Of a DNA stretch of 64,000 bases, positions 1-9,103 are shown piece after piece (position 1 is the stretch's first letter; each line of letters opens with the position of its first letter). Made by a program: the position numbers and the translations under genes. The stretch spans positions 124,001 through 188,000 of the forward strand of contig DCVT01000044.1 of NCBI GenBank assembly GCA_002328075.1. The letters run 5' to 3'. The notes under the pieces are model-generated. The model worked only from the letters and a program-made list of their open reading frames with translations, was not told where the DNA came from and did not search any database. Source of the stretch: Anaerolineales bacterium UBA2181. GTDB taxonomy: Bacteria; Chloroflexota; Anaerolineae; Promineifilales; UBA4811.

Positions 1-1
1 C

Positions 2-403
2 ACCCTGTTCGACGGTCATCAGATCGTAGGCACCCAGACCACCAACGCCATGTTGGGAGATGTCTGTTTTCCCGACCTCAAACCCGGTCCGTATCAGGTC
101 TTTCAGACCGTTCCGCCAAGCCGGCAAGCCACCACGTCGGATAGCGTGCCGGTTGAGCTTCAGGCTGGGCAGTTAGTGATGGTGCTCTTTGGGAGCACTG
201 TGGCTGCCCCGGCGGGCGTAGCCACAACTGCACCCCCGTTGGCACCGGCTTTCCCCACAACCGCCCCTGCACCAACAGGTGTGCCTGCTGCCAGCGGCGG
301 ATCGGATAGCCTGACTCAGACCCTACTTGCCATCAGCGGCATCGCGGTGTTGCTGGTGGCGGCGCTGCTGGTAGCCGTTTACTTTATCTTTCGTAACCGG
401 TAA
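2..403 (+). CDS. C-terminal part of a surface protein with a Cna-B/SpaA-like beta domain and one membrane anchor (5' truncated)
   Basis: The reading frame is open to the left edge, so only the last 133 residues are visible and the true start lies outside the window. The visible N-terminal part (GDVCFPDLKPGPYQV followed by a V.LQAGQ strand) has the look of a Cna-B/SpaA or SdrD-B type beta-sandwich, in which a Pro-Gly turn precedes the Y-x-V strand. A Pro/Ala/Thr-rich linker follows, and then one hydrophobic segment of about 23 residues ending in FRNR, a type-I C-terminal membrane anchor. No LPxTG motif is seen. Only 28 nt separate it from the next gene, so the two may be co-transcribed. The domain assignment rests on pattern only. 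Confidence 0.6.
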   Translation, partial: TLFDGHQIVGTQTTNAMLGDVCFPDLKPGPYQVFQTVPPSRQATTSDSVPVELQAGQLVMVLFGSTVAAPAGVATTAPPLAPAFPTTAPAPTGVPAASGGSDSLTQTLLAISGIAVLLVAALLVAVYFIFRNR

Positions 404-431
404 CCCGCGGCGCAACCACAGCGAGGTTGCG

Positions 432-3400
432 ATGGGCCGTCGGCTTGACTGCGAGCGCCGGTGGCTGGAGTGGCTCCCGCTCCTGCTGATGGCGACGGTG
501 GCCGCCGGCCCTCTGTTTTTCGGGGCCGGCTTCCTCAACACGCGGGGTGGAGGCGACAGCCCGTTCCTCCTCTTTCGCCTGCATCAGATTGTGGCGGCCT
601 TGGCTGACGGCCAGTTTCCGGTGCGCTGGATGCCGGACGCGGCTTTTGGCCTGGGATACCCCTTTTTCAGCTACTATGCCGCACTGCCCTATTACGTGGC
701 AGCGCTGTTCGTGCTGGGCGGTCTGCGGCTGATCGCTGCTATCGAACTGACCCAGTGGTTAGGTTTTCTTCTGGCCGCCTGGTCCATGTGGGGGTTGGTG
801 CGCGCGCTGGGCGGCCGGCGGACAGCAGCACTCCTGGCCGCGGCCGCCTATACTTTTGCCCCTTACCACCTGGTAAACGTCTATGTGCGGGGCGACGCGT
901 TGAGCGAATTTTGGGCCATGGGATGGTATCCCCTGACCCTGTGGACTGCAGCGCGCGTATGCCAGCGGCCGGGGTTTAGACCTATCGCCTCGCTCGCCAT
1001 CAGTTACGCCGCGCTGGTGTTGACCCACAACGTGTCGGCGCTCATCTTTACGCCCTTTATGCTCTTGTTCGTTGTTCTGCTGGCAACCCGGACCCGAACA
1101 GCAAGGACTTTCTGGAAACTGGCTGGTGGCCTCGTGCTGGCGCTTGCCCTTTCGGCCTGGTATTGGCTTCCGGCCCTGCTGGAGCAGAGTGCCGTGCAGT
1201 TAACAGCCCAGACCACCGGGTATCTCAATTTCGACAACCACTTTCGGTATCTGTCGGGCTTGGGCGATCGATTGCTTCAGCCACGCTGGATTTTCAACTA
1301 TGATCTCGCCGGGCCCACCCCCTTCAGCATGGGCGCAGTCCAGGCATTCGTGACGGGTGGCGGTGCGCTGGTCGCAGTCAGTCTCCTGTGGCGACGCCGG
1401 CGGCCACGGCGTCTTTCGTGGTTGCTGCCCGTTTACGGATTGGTTGGCCTGGTGCTCTCTTCTTTCATGATCCTGCCACTGTCGACTTGGATCTGGCAGC
1501 GTCTTCCCCTGCTGCCCATGGCCCAGTTCCCTTGGCGCTTTTTCTCGGTGCAGGCGCTGTTTTCGGCGCTGTTGATCGCGGGGGTCGGTGCCTATCTGCC
1601 CCGGGTTGTGTATCGGTCGCTTGGCTGCCCGGAGGATCCGGTTGCCCGGTCGCGGGGGCTGCGTCGCAGGGTGCTTGACTGGGCGCCGACGCTCGTGGTG
1701 GCCCTGGCGCTCGCTGTTGCCAGTATGGTGGGTCTGCGCCCGGACTATATCTGGTTGACAGATGCAGACATCACGCCGTCCACGCTGCAATTGTACGAGT
1801 GGTTCAGCGGAAACATCGGGACGACCATCCGCTACGAGTACCTTCCCCGCGCCGTTGCCCCGCGACCCTTGACTTCTGCGATGCTGGATGGGGAGCCCGC
1901 AGCTCGTGTGACGGCCGGAACAGCCACCGTCGAACCGTTAATCCGCCGCACTGGACGTGAAGACTGGCGGGTTCAGGTGACGACCGGACAAGCAACGGTC
2001 AGCTTTCCCACCTACTACTGGCCAGGCTGGCGCGCCTGGGTAGACGGGCAACCTGCCAGCGTGTATCCGGCCGACAGTCTGGGCACTCTGACCCTGGAGG
2101 TGCCGGCCGGGTCGCATGAGGTTCTCCTGGCGCTGGGCTCAACACCCGCACGGACGGTTGGCGGGATAGTCTCGGCGGCAGCCGGGCTCTTGTGCATGGT
2201 GATGGGTATCCATTGGCGCGCGCCGGTCAGGCGACGCCCGGAGGGCAAACGGCGGGCGTGTGCAGCGCTCCTGGTGCCGGTTTTGATTCTCCTGGCAGGG
2301 TGGATCGTTCGGCAGATCCCGGCCCGAGAAGTGCCCGGCGACGACCTCACCTGGGATTTTGACCAGCAGCCGTACTTGCACCACAACCCCGACGGCATCC
2401 GGTTTGGCGATGCGGCTCTGTTACAGCGTTATGAGGTCGTGAGAGAACCGGCAGAACCTGACCTCCAGCCAACCGCAGCAAAACCAGTGGAAGTGACACT
2501 GTTTTGGGACCATGTTGCTGAACCCGGTCTGGAGGTCGAGTTAGCGTTGGTTAACCCGGCTCAAGTCGTGCACCGCATACCGTACACGCTGACCGCAGTT
2601 CGCCGTCCATTGGTGGGCCAGGTGACCGTCGTGGCATTGGAGCCGACACAACCCATCCCCCCGGGACCCATGTTGCTTCGCCTGCGGGTCTTGGATTACG
2701 AGGAAAAGCCGATACCGGCGCTCACCTCGTCGGGGAACGCCCGCGGCGACCTATACCTGGCTCCCATCCAAGTTGCCGAACCGGACGAATACCAAGCGCA
2801 TGATGACCGCGTCCAGCTGCTCTCGACGACCGCCACCGCCCTGACGCCGGAGTCAATAGCCGTGTGGCTTGAGTGGGGCGTTGGCGAGATTGTGGCCGCC
2901 AACCACAAACTGTCACTGCGGCTGGTCGACGAGGCGGGTTATCTGTGGGCAGCGCTTGATGAACAGCCCGGTTACGGATTTTATCCAACCAGCCTCTGGC
3001 AGGCCGGCACCCGGTTCTGGGAGCGCCTGGTGCTTGCCGTGCCCTATGGATTGCCGCCGGGCCAATTCACGCTGCAGGTCGTGCTGTATGACGCCGCAAC
3101 CCTGCAGCCGAAATGGGGGCCGGAAGAACGCCCGCTGGTGCTGACAGAATATGCGGCCTATGACGGCCGGCCGGTCCGGCACCAGTTTTCCTCATCGCTG
3201 GCAGCAGCCGGGTTGGAAGCGCCGGCCGGGTTAGCCCAGGGTGAGCAGTTATCCTTTGTAGTGACCTGGGCGGCGCTGCAAGAGACAACGGCAGCATTGG
3301 TGGTGCGGTGGGAGCTGGTCCAACCACCCGGCGAGGTGGCGGCGGGAGGCGAGTGCGATCTGGATACAGCCTGGCCCTCCAGCAGCCTGGTCCTTGGCAG

Positions 3401-3971
3401 ATGCGCCGGGACGGTGGACCGGGCAGCACTGCCCGGCGAGGCAACCCTACGATTGACGGTGCTGGAACGCGCATCCGGAGAGCCTTTGGGAGCAGCCTGG
3501 GACGCAACCACGCTCATGATTCGGGAGCAGGTACGCCAGTTCGATATGCCGGCACTGGAAACTGCGGTGGGAGCCGAGTATGGTCAGCTGGTGCGGTTGG
3601 AGGGATACGACCTGGACCGCGGCGGCGGACGCCTGTCGCTGACCTTGTACTGGCGCTGCTTGCAGGCCATGCAGACCGATTACGTGGTCTTTGTGCACCT
3701 GGTGGATCCGGCCACAGAGGTCATTGTGGCCCAGAGCGATCTGATGCCCCGGAACAACCAGTACACCACCTCTCGCTGGATGTCGGGGGAGGTAGTGGAT
3801 GATCGGGTAAATCTGGCACTGGAACAGGTGCCGGCCGGCCGTTACCGGCTAGCGGTCGGTCTGTATTCGCGGGTAGGTGACCAGTTCCTTCGGCTGCCGG
3901 CGATTGACCAGGCCGGGCACATGTTGCCCGACGGGCGTCTGTTTCTGCCGGCCGATGTGATTCTCCCGTGA
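432..3971 (+). CDS. Giant PTPS-related multi-spanning membrane protein with C-terminal beta modules
   Basis: 1179 residues. Roughly the first 400 residues form many hydrophobic helices with the signature of the 6-pyruvoyl-tetrahydropterin-synthase-related membrane family (an early GGDSPFLLFRLHQI motif, then FGLGYPFFSYYAALPYY). The acidic/His loop after the first helix resembles that of GT-C glycosyltransferases, so an outer-face sugar transfer role is likely but unproven. A non-membrane part of about 130 residues follows, then a hydrophobic stretch, then about 500 residues of beta-rich sequence. The last module (LTLYWRCL, VVFVHLVD, AVGLYSR) is the same repeat that ends the glycosyltransferases at 25-37 kb. 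The start is the first in-frame ATG after the preceding stop. There is no strong ribosome binding site, and a nearby start cannot be excluded. Confidence 0.8.
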   Translation: MGRRLDCERRWLEWLPLLLMATVAAGPLFFGAGFLNTRGGGDSPFLLFRLHQIVAALADGQFPVRWMPDAAFGLGYPFFSYYAALPYYVAALFVLGGLRLIAAIELTQWLGFLLAAWSMWGLVRALGGRRTAALLAAAAYTFAPYHLVNVYVRGDALSEFWAMGWYPLTLWTAARVCQRPGFRPIASLAISYAALVLTHNVSALIFTPFMLLFVVLLATRTRTARTFWKLAGGLVLALALSAWYWLPALLEQSAVQLTAQTTGYLNFDNHFRYLSGLGDRLLQPRWIFNYDLAGPTPFSMGAVQAFVTGGGALVAVSLLWRRRRPRRLSWLLPVYGLVGLVLSSFMILPLSTWIWQRLPLLPMAQFPWRFFSVQALFSALLIAGVGAYLPRVVYRSLGCPEDPVARSRGLRRRVLDWAPTLVVALALAVASMVGLRPDYIWLTDADITPSTLQLYEWFSGNIGTTIRYEYLPRAVAPRPLTSAMLDGEPAARVTAGTATVEPLIRRTGREDWRVQVTTGQATVSFPTYYWPGWRAWVDGQPASVYPADSLGTLTLEVPAGSHEVLLALGSTPARTVGGIVSAAAGLLCMVMGIHWRAPVRRRPEGKRRACAALLVPVLILLAGWIVRQIPAREVPGDDLTWDFDQQPYLHHNPDGIRFGDAALLQRYEVVREPAEPDLQPTAAKPVEVTLFWDHVAEPGLEVELALVNPAQVVHRIPYTLTAVRRPLVGQVTVVALEPTQPIPPGPMLLRLRVLDYEEKPIPALTSSGNARGDLYLAPIQVAEPDEYQAHDDRVQLLSTTATALTPESIAVWLEWGVGEIVAANHKLSLRLVDEAGYLWAALDEQPGYGFYPTSLWQAGTRFWERLVLAVPYGLPPGQFTLQVVLYDAATLQPKWGPEERPLVLTEYAAYDGRPVRHQFSSSLAAAGLEAPAGLAQGEQLSFVVTWAALQETTAALVVRWELVQPPGEVAAGGECDLDTAWPSSSLVLGRCAGTVDRAALPGEATLRLTVLERASGEPLGAAWDATTLMIREQVRQFDMPALETAVGAEYGQLVRLEGYDLDRGGGRLSLTLYWRCLQAMQTDYVVFVHLVDPATEVIVAQSDLMPRNNQYTTSRWMSGEVVDDRVNLALEQVPAGRYRLAVGLYSRVGDQFLRLPAIDQAGHMLPDGRLFLPADVILP

Positions 3972-3984
3972 GGCTGCACCACCC

Positions 3985-4018
3985 AAAAAACGCGCCCGGC
4001 CACTTGGGCGGGCGCGTT
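3985..4018 (-). terminator. Rho-independent terminator of proS
   Basis: Read on the minus strand, a 10-bp GC-rich stem (AACGCGCCCG pairing with CGGGCGCGTT) with a 10-nt loop is followed by a T tract, seen as six A at 3985-3990 on the plus strand. It lies 33 nt beyond the proS stop. On the plus strand no T run follows, so it should act mainly for proS. Confidence 0.8.
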
Positions 4019-4050
4019 CGTCTTGAGCGCCTGGGGACGCCGGTGAACCG

Positions 4051-5820
4051 CTAACCCGAATAATCGACCGGTTGGACGGTCTCCTCGATCTCGGCCAACA
4101 TGCGGCCGATCTGCTCCCGGACCAATTCGACAGCCCGGTCTGGCGGCACCAGCCAGCCTCCTTTGCCGTCACGCCGCCGGAGCTCCAGCCCGCCCTCTGC
4201 CAGGGCACGCTCCCCAACCACCAGGCGCAATGGGATACCCAAGAGATCAGCGTCATTGAACTTGACCCCCGGCCGTTCATCACGATCGTCCAGCATCACC
4301 TCTACGCCAACCGCCTTCAGGTCCTGGTAGAGCTTCTCCGCCATGGCCAGGGTATCCATCTGTTTTCCAGGCACCGGGACCATGTAGACCTGGTACGGCG
4401 CCACGCTTATCGGCATGACCAGGCCGCGCTCATCGTGGTGCTCCTCGGCAACGCAGGCCAGTAAACGGCCCGGACCAATTCCGTACGATCCCATAATAAT
4501 CGGCTTCAGCTGGCCATCCTCGTCCAGAAAGGTCGCGCCCATCGCCTGGCTGTACCGAGTACCCAGCTGAAAGATGTTGCCGATCTCCACGCCACGCGAG
4601 AGGTGCAGCGGGGCGCCACATTGGGGGCATCCGCAACCTTCATCGGCCGCCGCAATGTCGACGATGATGTCCGCGCCAAAGTCCCGGCCATAATTGACGT
4701 TCAGGCAGTGGAAGCCGGGCTTGTTTGCGCCGCCCACCAGGTTGGGCGACTGGGGGATCAGGTCATCGACCACCACCAGGATATCCTTTGCGCCGATAGG
4801 TGAGCCATAACCGGGCTCAATTCCGTGTGCCCGGATCTCCTCTTCGGTGGCTGGTCGAAGGTCCTTGGCCTTGACCGCATTCACCAGTTTGGTTTCGTTC
4901 AACTCCATGTCGCCGCGCAGAATCGCCAAGACGAACTTTTCCACATCCCGGTTGTCAGCCGAAATAGTGGCGATGAGGAAAACCGCCTTGGCCGTTTTGC
5001 TCTCGGGCACACGCAGGAACTCGGCAAGCGCTGCAATGGTCTTGCAGTCTGGTGTGAAAACCTCCTCCAGAGGCAGCTGCGCCTCGGCCGGCGGCATCTC
5101 CTTGACGAAACACGCCGCCTGCCGGTTGGAGGAAAAGCCACACTGTTGGCAGAGCAACAGGGTATCCTCGCCGATGGGGGTCAGGTACATGAACTCGTGG
5201 GCCATCTTGCCGCCCATCATGCCCACGTCCGACTTGACCGCGATACACGGGACGCAACAGCGACGAAAGATGTCAAAATAGGCCTGGTAGTGGGCCCGGT
5301 ATTGCTTTTCCAGCCCTTCCCAGCTGCGGTCCATGGTGTAGCTGTCCTTCATCCGGAACTCGCGCACCCGGATGAGCCCGGCGCGCGGACGGGGGTCGTC
5401 GCGGAACTTGGTTTGGATGTGGTAAACCATCAACGGCAGCTGTCGGTAGGAGCGAATCTCGTGCAAGGCAATGTCGGTTATGACCTCTTCGTGGGTCATC
5501 GCCAACACCATGTCTCGGCCAACCCGATCCTTGAAACGCGCCATCTCCGCGCCGATCTCGAACCATCGGTTGGTCCGTTTCCAGACCTCGGCCGGGTTGA
5601 CTACCGGCATCTCCATCTCCTGCCCGCCGATGGCATCCATCCCCTGCCGGATAATGTCCTCGATCTTGACCATAGATCGTTTGCCCAGCGGCATAAAGCT
5701 GAACAACCCGGCGCCCAGCTGTCGGATATAGCCAGCCCGCAGGAGCAACTGGTGACTGATAACGTCCGCTTCGCTGGGTGCCTGGTACAGGGTTTGGCTA
5801 AAAAGCGCTGACACTCTCAT
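4051..5820 (-). CDS. proS: Prolyl-tRNA synthetase, bacterial type with editing insert
   Basis: 589 residues, usual for the bacterial ProS with an inserted YbaK-like editing domain (about 565-580). It attaches proline to tRNA-Pro in the cytoplasm. Class II motifs are clear: motif 1 around GLFSFMPLGKRSMVKIE, motif 2 around FRDDPRPRAGLIRVREF, motif 3 near MGSYGIGPGRLLA. The segment from about 230 to 385 is the editing insert, and the C-terminus is the anticodon-binding domain (PVPGKQMDTL to the end). The ATG at 5820 is chosen over an in-frame GTG at 5835 because GAGGAG sits 6 nt before it. An extended -10 promoter lies upstream and a terminator follows, so it is probably monocistronic. Confidence 0.97.
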   Translation of the reverse strand: MRVSALFSQTLYQAPSEADVISHQLLLRAGYIRQLGAGLFSFMPLGKRSMVKIEDIIRQGMDAIGGQEMEMPVVNPAEVWKRTNRWFEIGAEMARFKDRVGRDMVLAMTHEEVITDIALHEIRSYRQLPLMVYHIQTKFRDDPRPRAGLIRVREFRMKDSYTMDRSWEGLEKQYRAHYQAYFDIFRRCCVPCIAVKSDVGMMGGKMAHEFMYLTPIGEDTLLLCQQCGFSSNRQAACFVKEMPPAEAQLPLEEVFTPDCKTIAALAEFLRVPESKTAKAVFLIATISADNRDVEKFVLAILRGDMELNETKLVNAVKAKDLRPATEEEIRAHGIEPGYGSPIGAKDILVVVDDLIPQSPNLVGGANKPGFHCLNVNYGRDFGADIIVDIAAADEGCGCPQCGAPLHLSRGVEIGNIFQLGTRYSQAMGATFLDEDGQLKPIIMGSYGIGPGRLLACVAEEHHDERGLVMPISVAPYQVYMVPVPGKQMDTLAMAEKLYQDLKAVGVEVMLDDRDERPGVKFNDADLLGIPLRLVVGERALAEGGLELRRRDGKGGWLVPPDRAVELVREQIGRMLAEIEETVQPVDYSG

Positions 5821-5866
5821 CGCTTGTCTCCTCACTCGTAAACGACGCCCGACCGTTGAGGCGGCA

Positions 5867-5894
5867 ATTGTAGCAGATTGGGCGCAGGTGAAAA
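5867..5894 (-). promoter_or_regulatory. Likely proS promoter (extended -10)
   Basis: On the minus strand TACAAT (5867-5872) is preceded by TGC, giving an extended -10. A weaker TTTTCA (5889-5894) lies 16 nt upstream as -35. The predicted transcript start lies about 40 nt before the proS ATG. Confidence 0.5.
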
Positions 5895-5974
5895 CCGGCC
5901 CTCCGGTGGGGGTGGCGAACCTCTGGGGATGCGGTCGGCAATCCCCAGAGGTTCATTGGGGGCAATCAGAGAAC

Positions 5975-6160
5975 CTAACCGCCGGCCAGCTTGGGATCAA
6001 AGTTGCCGGACTCAGGTCCACCGCACTCGGGGGTGTAGCAGGAGATATCGATAAAGGTGCAGGTCTTTTGACAACTGGGGCACTGTTTGGGCGGCTCGGC
6101 CGCCTGAAACTGGAACCCACACTCGCTGCATTTCCACCATGGATCCAACTGCTTTTTCAT
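5975..6160 (-). CDS. Small rubredoxin-like metal protein
   Basis: 61 residues. WKCSECGFQF followed by CPSCQ is the C-x2-C ... C-x2-C pattern of rubredoxin-like knuckles, expected to bind one Fe or Zn. A further Cys pair (ISCYTPECGGP) near the C-terminus is unusual for plain rubredoxins and resembles short rubredoxin-like domains found attached to redox enzymes. A strong ribosome binding site (AGGAGG, 6 nt before the ATG) supports the start. It begins 10 nt after the thiolase stop, so both genes are on one mRNA. Its electron partner is unknown. It could also be a structural zinc ribbon. Confidence 0.75.
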   Translation of the reverse strand: MKKQLDPWWKCSECGFQFQAAEPPKQCPSCQKTCTFIDISCYTPECGGPESGNFDPKLAGG

Positions 6161-6170
6161 GGAAAACCTC

Positions 6171-7364
6171 CTATGACCACAGCTTGACGCTCATGGCAAC
6201 CGCCTCACCGCCACCCAGGCAAAGGGTTGCCATGCCGGTACTCAGACCACGATCTCTTAGCGCATGTAGCAGGGTGACCACCACCCGCGTGCCGGAGCAC
6301 CCGATGGGGTGTCCCAATGCAATGGCGCCGCCATGGACATTCACCCGCGTCCAATCCCAACCCAGCGCCCGCCCGTTGGCAACGCATTGCGACGAAAAGG
6401 CCTCGTTAGCCTCGATCAAGTCATAGTCGCCGATACTGACGCCCGTCTGCTGCATGAGCTTCCTCACCGCCAGGACCGGCGCGGTAAAGATCTCGAGCGG
6501 TTTGACCCCCGCCTGGGCATACCCCGTGATTTCGGCCAGAGGCGTAGCGCCCAGTTGCTGTGCGGTCTCGAGCGCCATCACCACCATCGCGGCTGCCCCG
6601 TCCGTGATGGCTGAGGAGTTGCCGGCCGTCAGCATCCCATCCTTCTGGAAGACCGGCGGAAGCTTGGCCAGCTTTTCCAGCGTGGCATCCCTCCGGATGC
6701 CCTCGTCCTGTTCAAACGCGATCGGATTCCCTTTGCTCTGTCGAATCGTGACCGGGGTGATTTCGTGGTTGAACTTGCCCGCATCCTGAGCGGCCGCCGC
6801 TTTGATCTGGCTGCCGCAGGCGAATTCGTCCAGTTCCTGGCGGGTCAAGTTGAATTCGCGCACTATCCACTCGGCCGAGTTGCCCATGTGGTGATTTTCA
6901 AAGGCACACCACAGGCCGTCGTGCACCACAGCATCGTAAAGGGTGTCATGGCCCAGGCGGTAACCGGCGCGTCCCCGCTGCAGCAGGTATGGACACAGGT
7001 TCATGTTCTCCATACCGCCCGCCACATAGATGTCTCCATCGCCGGCCTTGATCATCGAAGCAGCCAGCATGATGGTTTTCATGCCAGAGCCACAGACTTT
7101 GTTGACGGTGGTCGCCCGGACGGTATCGGCCGGCAGCCCGGCGCGGATTGCCGCCTGCCGTGCCGGCGCCTGACCGGCTCCGGCCGGGACCACCAGCCCC
7201 ATCAAAACCTCATCAACGCTGTTGGGGTCCACCCCGGCCCTATCGACTGCCGAGCGGATCGCAACGGCTCCCAATTCCACGGCCGGCACGTTGGCAAGGG
7301 TTCCACCAAACCGGCCAATGGGGGTTCGTACTGCGCTCACAATGACGGGTGTTCGCGGGTTCAT
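6171..7364 (-). CDS. Acetyl-CoA C-acyltransferase (thiolase)
   Basis: 397 residues, typical of thiolase family II. It joins two acetyl-CoA, or cleaves 3-ketoacyl-CoA, in the cytoplasm. The nucleophile is Cys91 in NKVCGSGMK, the active-site His lies in the GGAIALGHPIGCSGTR box, and the second Cys is in LCLGGGEA. ATG 7364 is chosen because AGGAGAGG lies a few nucleotides upstream. An earlier in-frame ATG at 7382 has no such site. It is followed closely by the rubredoxin-like gene and is divergent from an amidohydrolase gene. No other beta-oxidation genes are nearby, so biosynthetic and degradative roles cannot be separated. Confidence 0.95.
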   Translation of the reverse strand: MNPRTPVIVSAVRTPIGRFGGTLANVPAVELGAVAIRSAVDRAGVDPNSVDEVLMGLVVPAGAGQAPARQAAIRAGLPADTVRATTVNKVCGSGMKTIMLAASMIKAGDGDIYVAGGMENMNLCPYLLQRGRAGYRLGHDTLYDAVVHDGLWCAFENHHMGNSAEWIVREFNLTRQELDEFACGSQIKAAAAQDAGKFNHEITPVTIRQSKGNPIAFEQDEGIRRDATLEKLAKLPPVFQKDGMLTAGNSSAITDGAAAMVVMALETAQQLGATPLAEITGYAQAGVKPLEIFTAPVLAVRKLMQQTGVSIGDYDLIEANEAFSSQCVANGRALGWDWTRVNVHGGAIALGHPIGCSGTRVVVTLLHALRDRGLSTGMATLCLGGGEAVAMSVKLWS

Positions 7365-7402
7365 AGTCCTCTCCTGCTGCATTGTGGTTACAATAGCCCA
7401 GA

Positions 7403-7432
7403 ATCATACCGCGTTTCGGCCCAGCGCGCCAA
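7403..7432 (-). promoter_or_regulatory. Likely thiolase promoter
   Basis: TTGGCG (7427-7432) and TATGAT (7403-7408) on the minus strand are 18 nt apart. The predicted transcript start is about 30 nt before the thiolase ATG. It lies back to back with the plus-strand promoter at 7435. Confidence 0.5.
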
Positions 7433-7434
7433 CT

Positions 7435-7463
7435 TTGCTCGCCGGCCTTGTCTGTGGTACTGT
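7435..7463 (+). promoter_or_regulatory. Likely amidohydrolase promoter (extended -10)
   Basis: TTGCTC (7435-7440), a 17-nt spacer, then TACTGT (7458-7463) preceded by TGG, which makes an extended -10. The predicted leader before ATG 7508 is about 38 nt. Confidence 0.5.
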
Positions 7464-7507
7464 TAGCCGACATTTCGAGGGCTGCCAGATATAGAAGAAG
7501 GTTCTCC

Positions 7508-9082
7508 ATGATCCTGCTGAACGGCCGCATCATCACACAGGACCGGGCCGGGGGCATCGCTACTGCGATGCTGGTGCAGGGAGATTCGATCGTGGCAGTT
7601 GGCACCGACGACCAGATACTGCAACTGGCGCCGGTGGGCGACGAGCGGGTTGATCTGACCGGATGGACAGTCGTGCCCGGCCTGGTGGATGCGCACCTCC
7701 ACCTGCAATGGTACGCTCAGACGCTGGATTGGGTCGACCTGCTGGGTGTCAACTCGCTGGGCCGAGCGCTGGCGCTGGTCCAGGCCCGGGTTTCCGCGAC
7801 CCCGGCCGGCGAATGGGTGTTAGGGCGTGGCTGGAACCAAAACCTGTGGCCGGACAAAAGATTCCCGGCTGCTATCGACTTGGACGCGGTGGCGCCAGAC
7901 CACCCCGTCTACCTCATCGCCCATAGCGGTCATGCAAGTTGGGTCAACAGCCTGGCACTGCGCCGAGCCGATTTGGGAGCCGGCCGGGCCGACCCGCCAG
8001 GTGGCGAGATCCAGCGGGATCAGACGGGCCGGCTCACCGGCATACTGCTGGAGGACGCGGCCATGAACCTGGTCCAGGACATCATTGGCGATCCGCCCGT
8101 GGCACAAGTGGCCGATGCGATTCGCCGGGCGCTACCTTTTTTCTGGAAAGCCGGCGTCACCGGTGTTCACTGCATGGATCGGTGGATCGCCTTCGAGGCA
8201 TTGCAGCTTCTCCACAGCAACCGGGAGCTCGGATTGCGAGTGGTCAAGTATCTACCATTGGACCACCTGGAGGAGGCGATTGGTTTGGGGTTGAGGTCCG
8301 GTGACGGCGACGAATGGCTGCGCATCGGTGGGGTGAAGCTTTTTGCCGACGGGGCCCTCGGTGTCCGCACCGCGCTGATGTTAGCGCCCTATGAAGGCGA
8401 ACCCGAAAACCGCGGTATCGCCACGCTGCAGCCAGAGGCGCTGCACCACTACAGCCGGCAGGCTTCCGGAGCTGGCCTGGCCGTCGCCGTACACGCCATT
8501 GGTGACCGCGCCAATCGATGGACCTTGGACGCGCTGGAAAAGGTGCCGTCTGTGGCAGCGGTGCCGCACCGGATCGAACACGTGCAGTTGATCGACCCGC
8601 AGGACGCCGGCCGGTTTGCGGCCCACAACATCACCGCATCCATGCAGCCCGTCCATGCCCCGTCGGATATGATGATGGCGGACGAGCACTGGGGCGCCAG
8701 GAGTTGCCATGCGTACGCCTTTCGAGACCTGATACAGAGCGGCGCACGGTTGGCATTTGGATCGGACGCACCGGTTGAACCCTTTGATCCGTTGATCGGA
8801 ATCCATGCCGCCGTCACGCGACGCCGTTTGGACGGCAGGCCAGGCCCTGAAGGCTGGTATCCGGAGCAGCGGTTGACCGCAACGCAGGCATTGGCCGGGT
8901 TTACGCTGGGCGCCGCGCAGGCGGCCGGGGTTGATCACCTACTGGGCCGGCTGATCTCCGGGTACAAGGCAGATTTGGTCGTGTTGGACCAGGACATCCT
9001 GACCATTGATCCGGATGCCATTCCGTTGACCCGGGTTCGCGGAACCATGATAGGCGGCCGGTGGGTCAAACCGCTGGGTTGA
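7508..9082 (+). CDS. YtcJ-type amidohydrolase (Amidohydro_3)
   Basis: 524 residues. Members hydrolyse amide or related bonds using one or two metals in a TIM barrel; substrates of the YtcJ group are mostly unknown. The metal-binding HLHLQW motif comes early. A carboxylated-Lys-type position is plausible in GGVKLFADGALG. Later come HAIGDRANRW, RIEHVQLI and the conserved FGSDAPVEP aspartate. The start at ATG 7508 follows AGAAGG with a 6-nt spacer. An upstream in-frame TTG at 7448 falls inside the promoter and is rejected. The gene is monocistronic and convergent with selB, with only 21 nt between stops. Confidence 0.9.
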   Translation: MILLNGRIITQDRAGGIATAMLVQGDSIVAVGTDDQILQLAPVGDERVDLTGWTVVPGLVDAHLHLQWYAQTLDWVDLLGVNSLGRALALVQARVSATPAGEWVLGRGWNQNLWPDKRFPAAIDLDAVAPDHPVYLIAHSGHASWVNSLALRRADLGAGRADPPGGEIQRDQTGRLTGILLEDAAMNLVQDIIGDPPVAQVADAIRRALPFFWKAGVTGVHCMDRWIAFEALQLLHSNRELGLRVVKYLPLDHLEEAIGLGLRSGDGDEWLRIGGVKLFADGALGVRTALMLAPYEGEPENRGIATLQPEALHHYSRQASGAGLAVAVHAIGDRANRWTLDALEKVPSVAAVPHRIEHVQLIDPQDAGRFAAHNITASMQPVHAPSDMMMADEHWGARSCHAYAFRDLIQSGARLAFGSDAPVEPFDPLIGIHAAVTRRRLDGRPGPEGWYPEQRLTATQALAGFTLGAAQAAGVDHLLGRLISGYKADLVVLDQDILTIDPDAIPLTRVRGTMIGGRWVKPLG

Positions 9083-9103
9083 CCTGGGGAGCTGCTTCCG
9101 GGA

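Noticed and set aside
4825..5811. Long open frame of 328 codons on the plus strand
   Set aside because: It is antisense to proS, which has all class II synthetase motifs. Such frames follow from GC-rich third positions.
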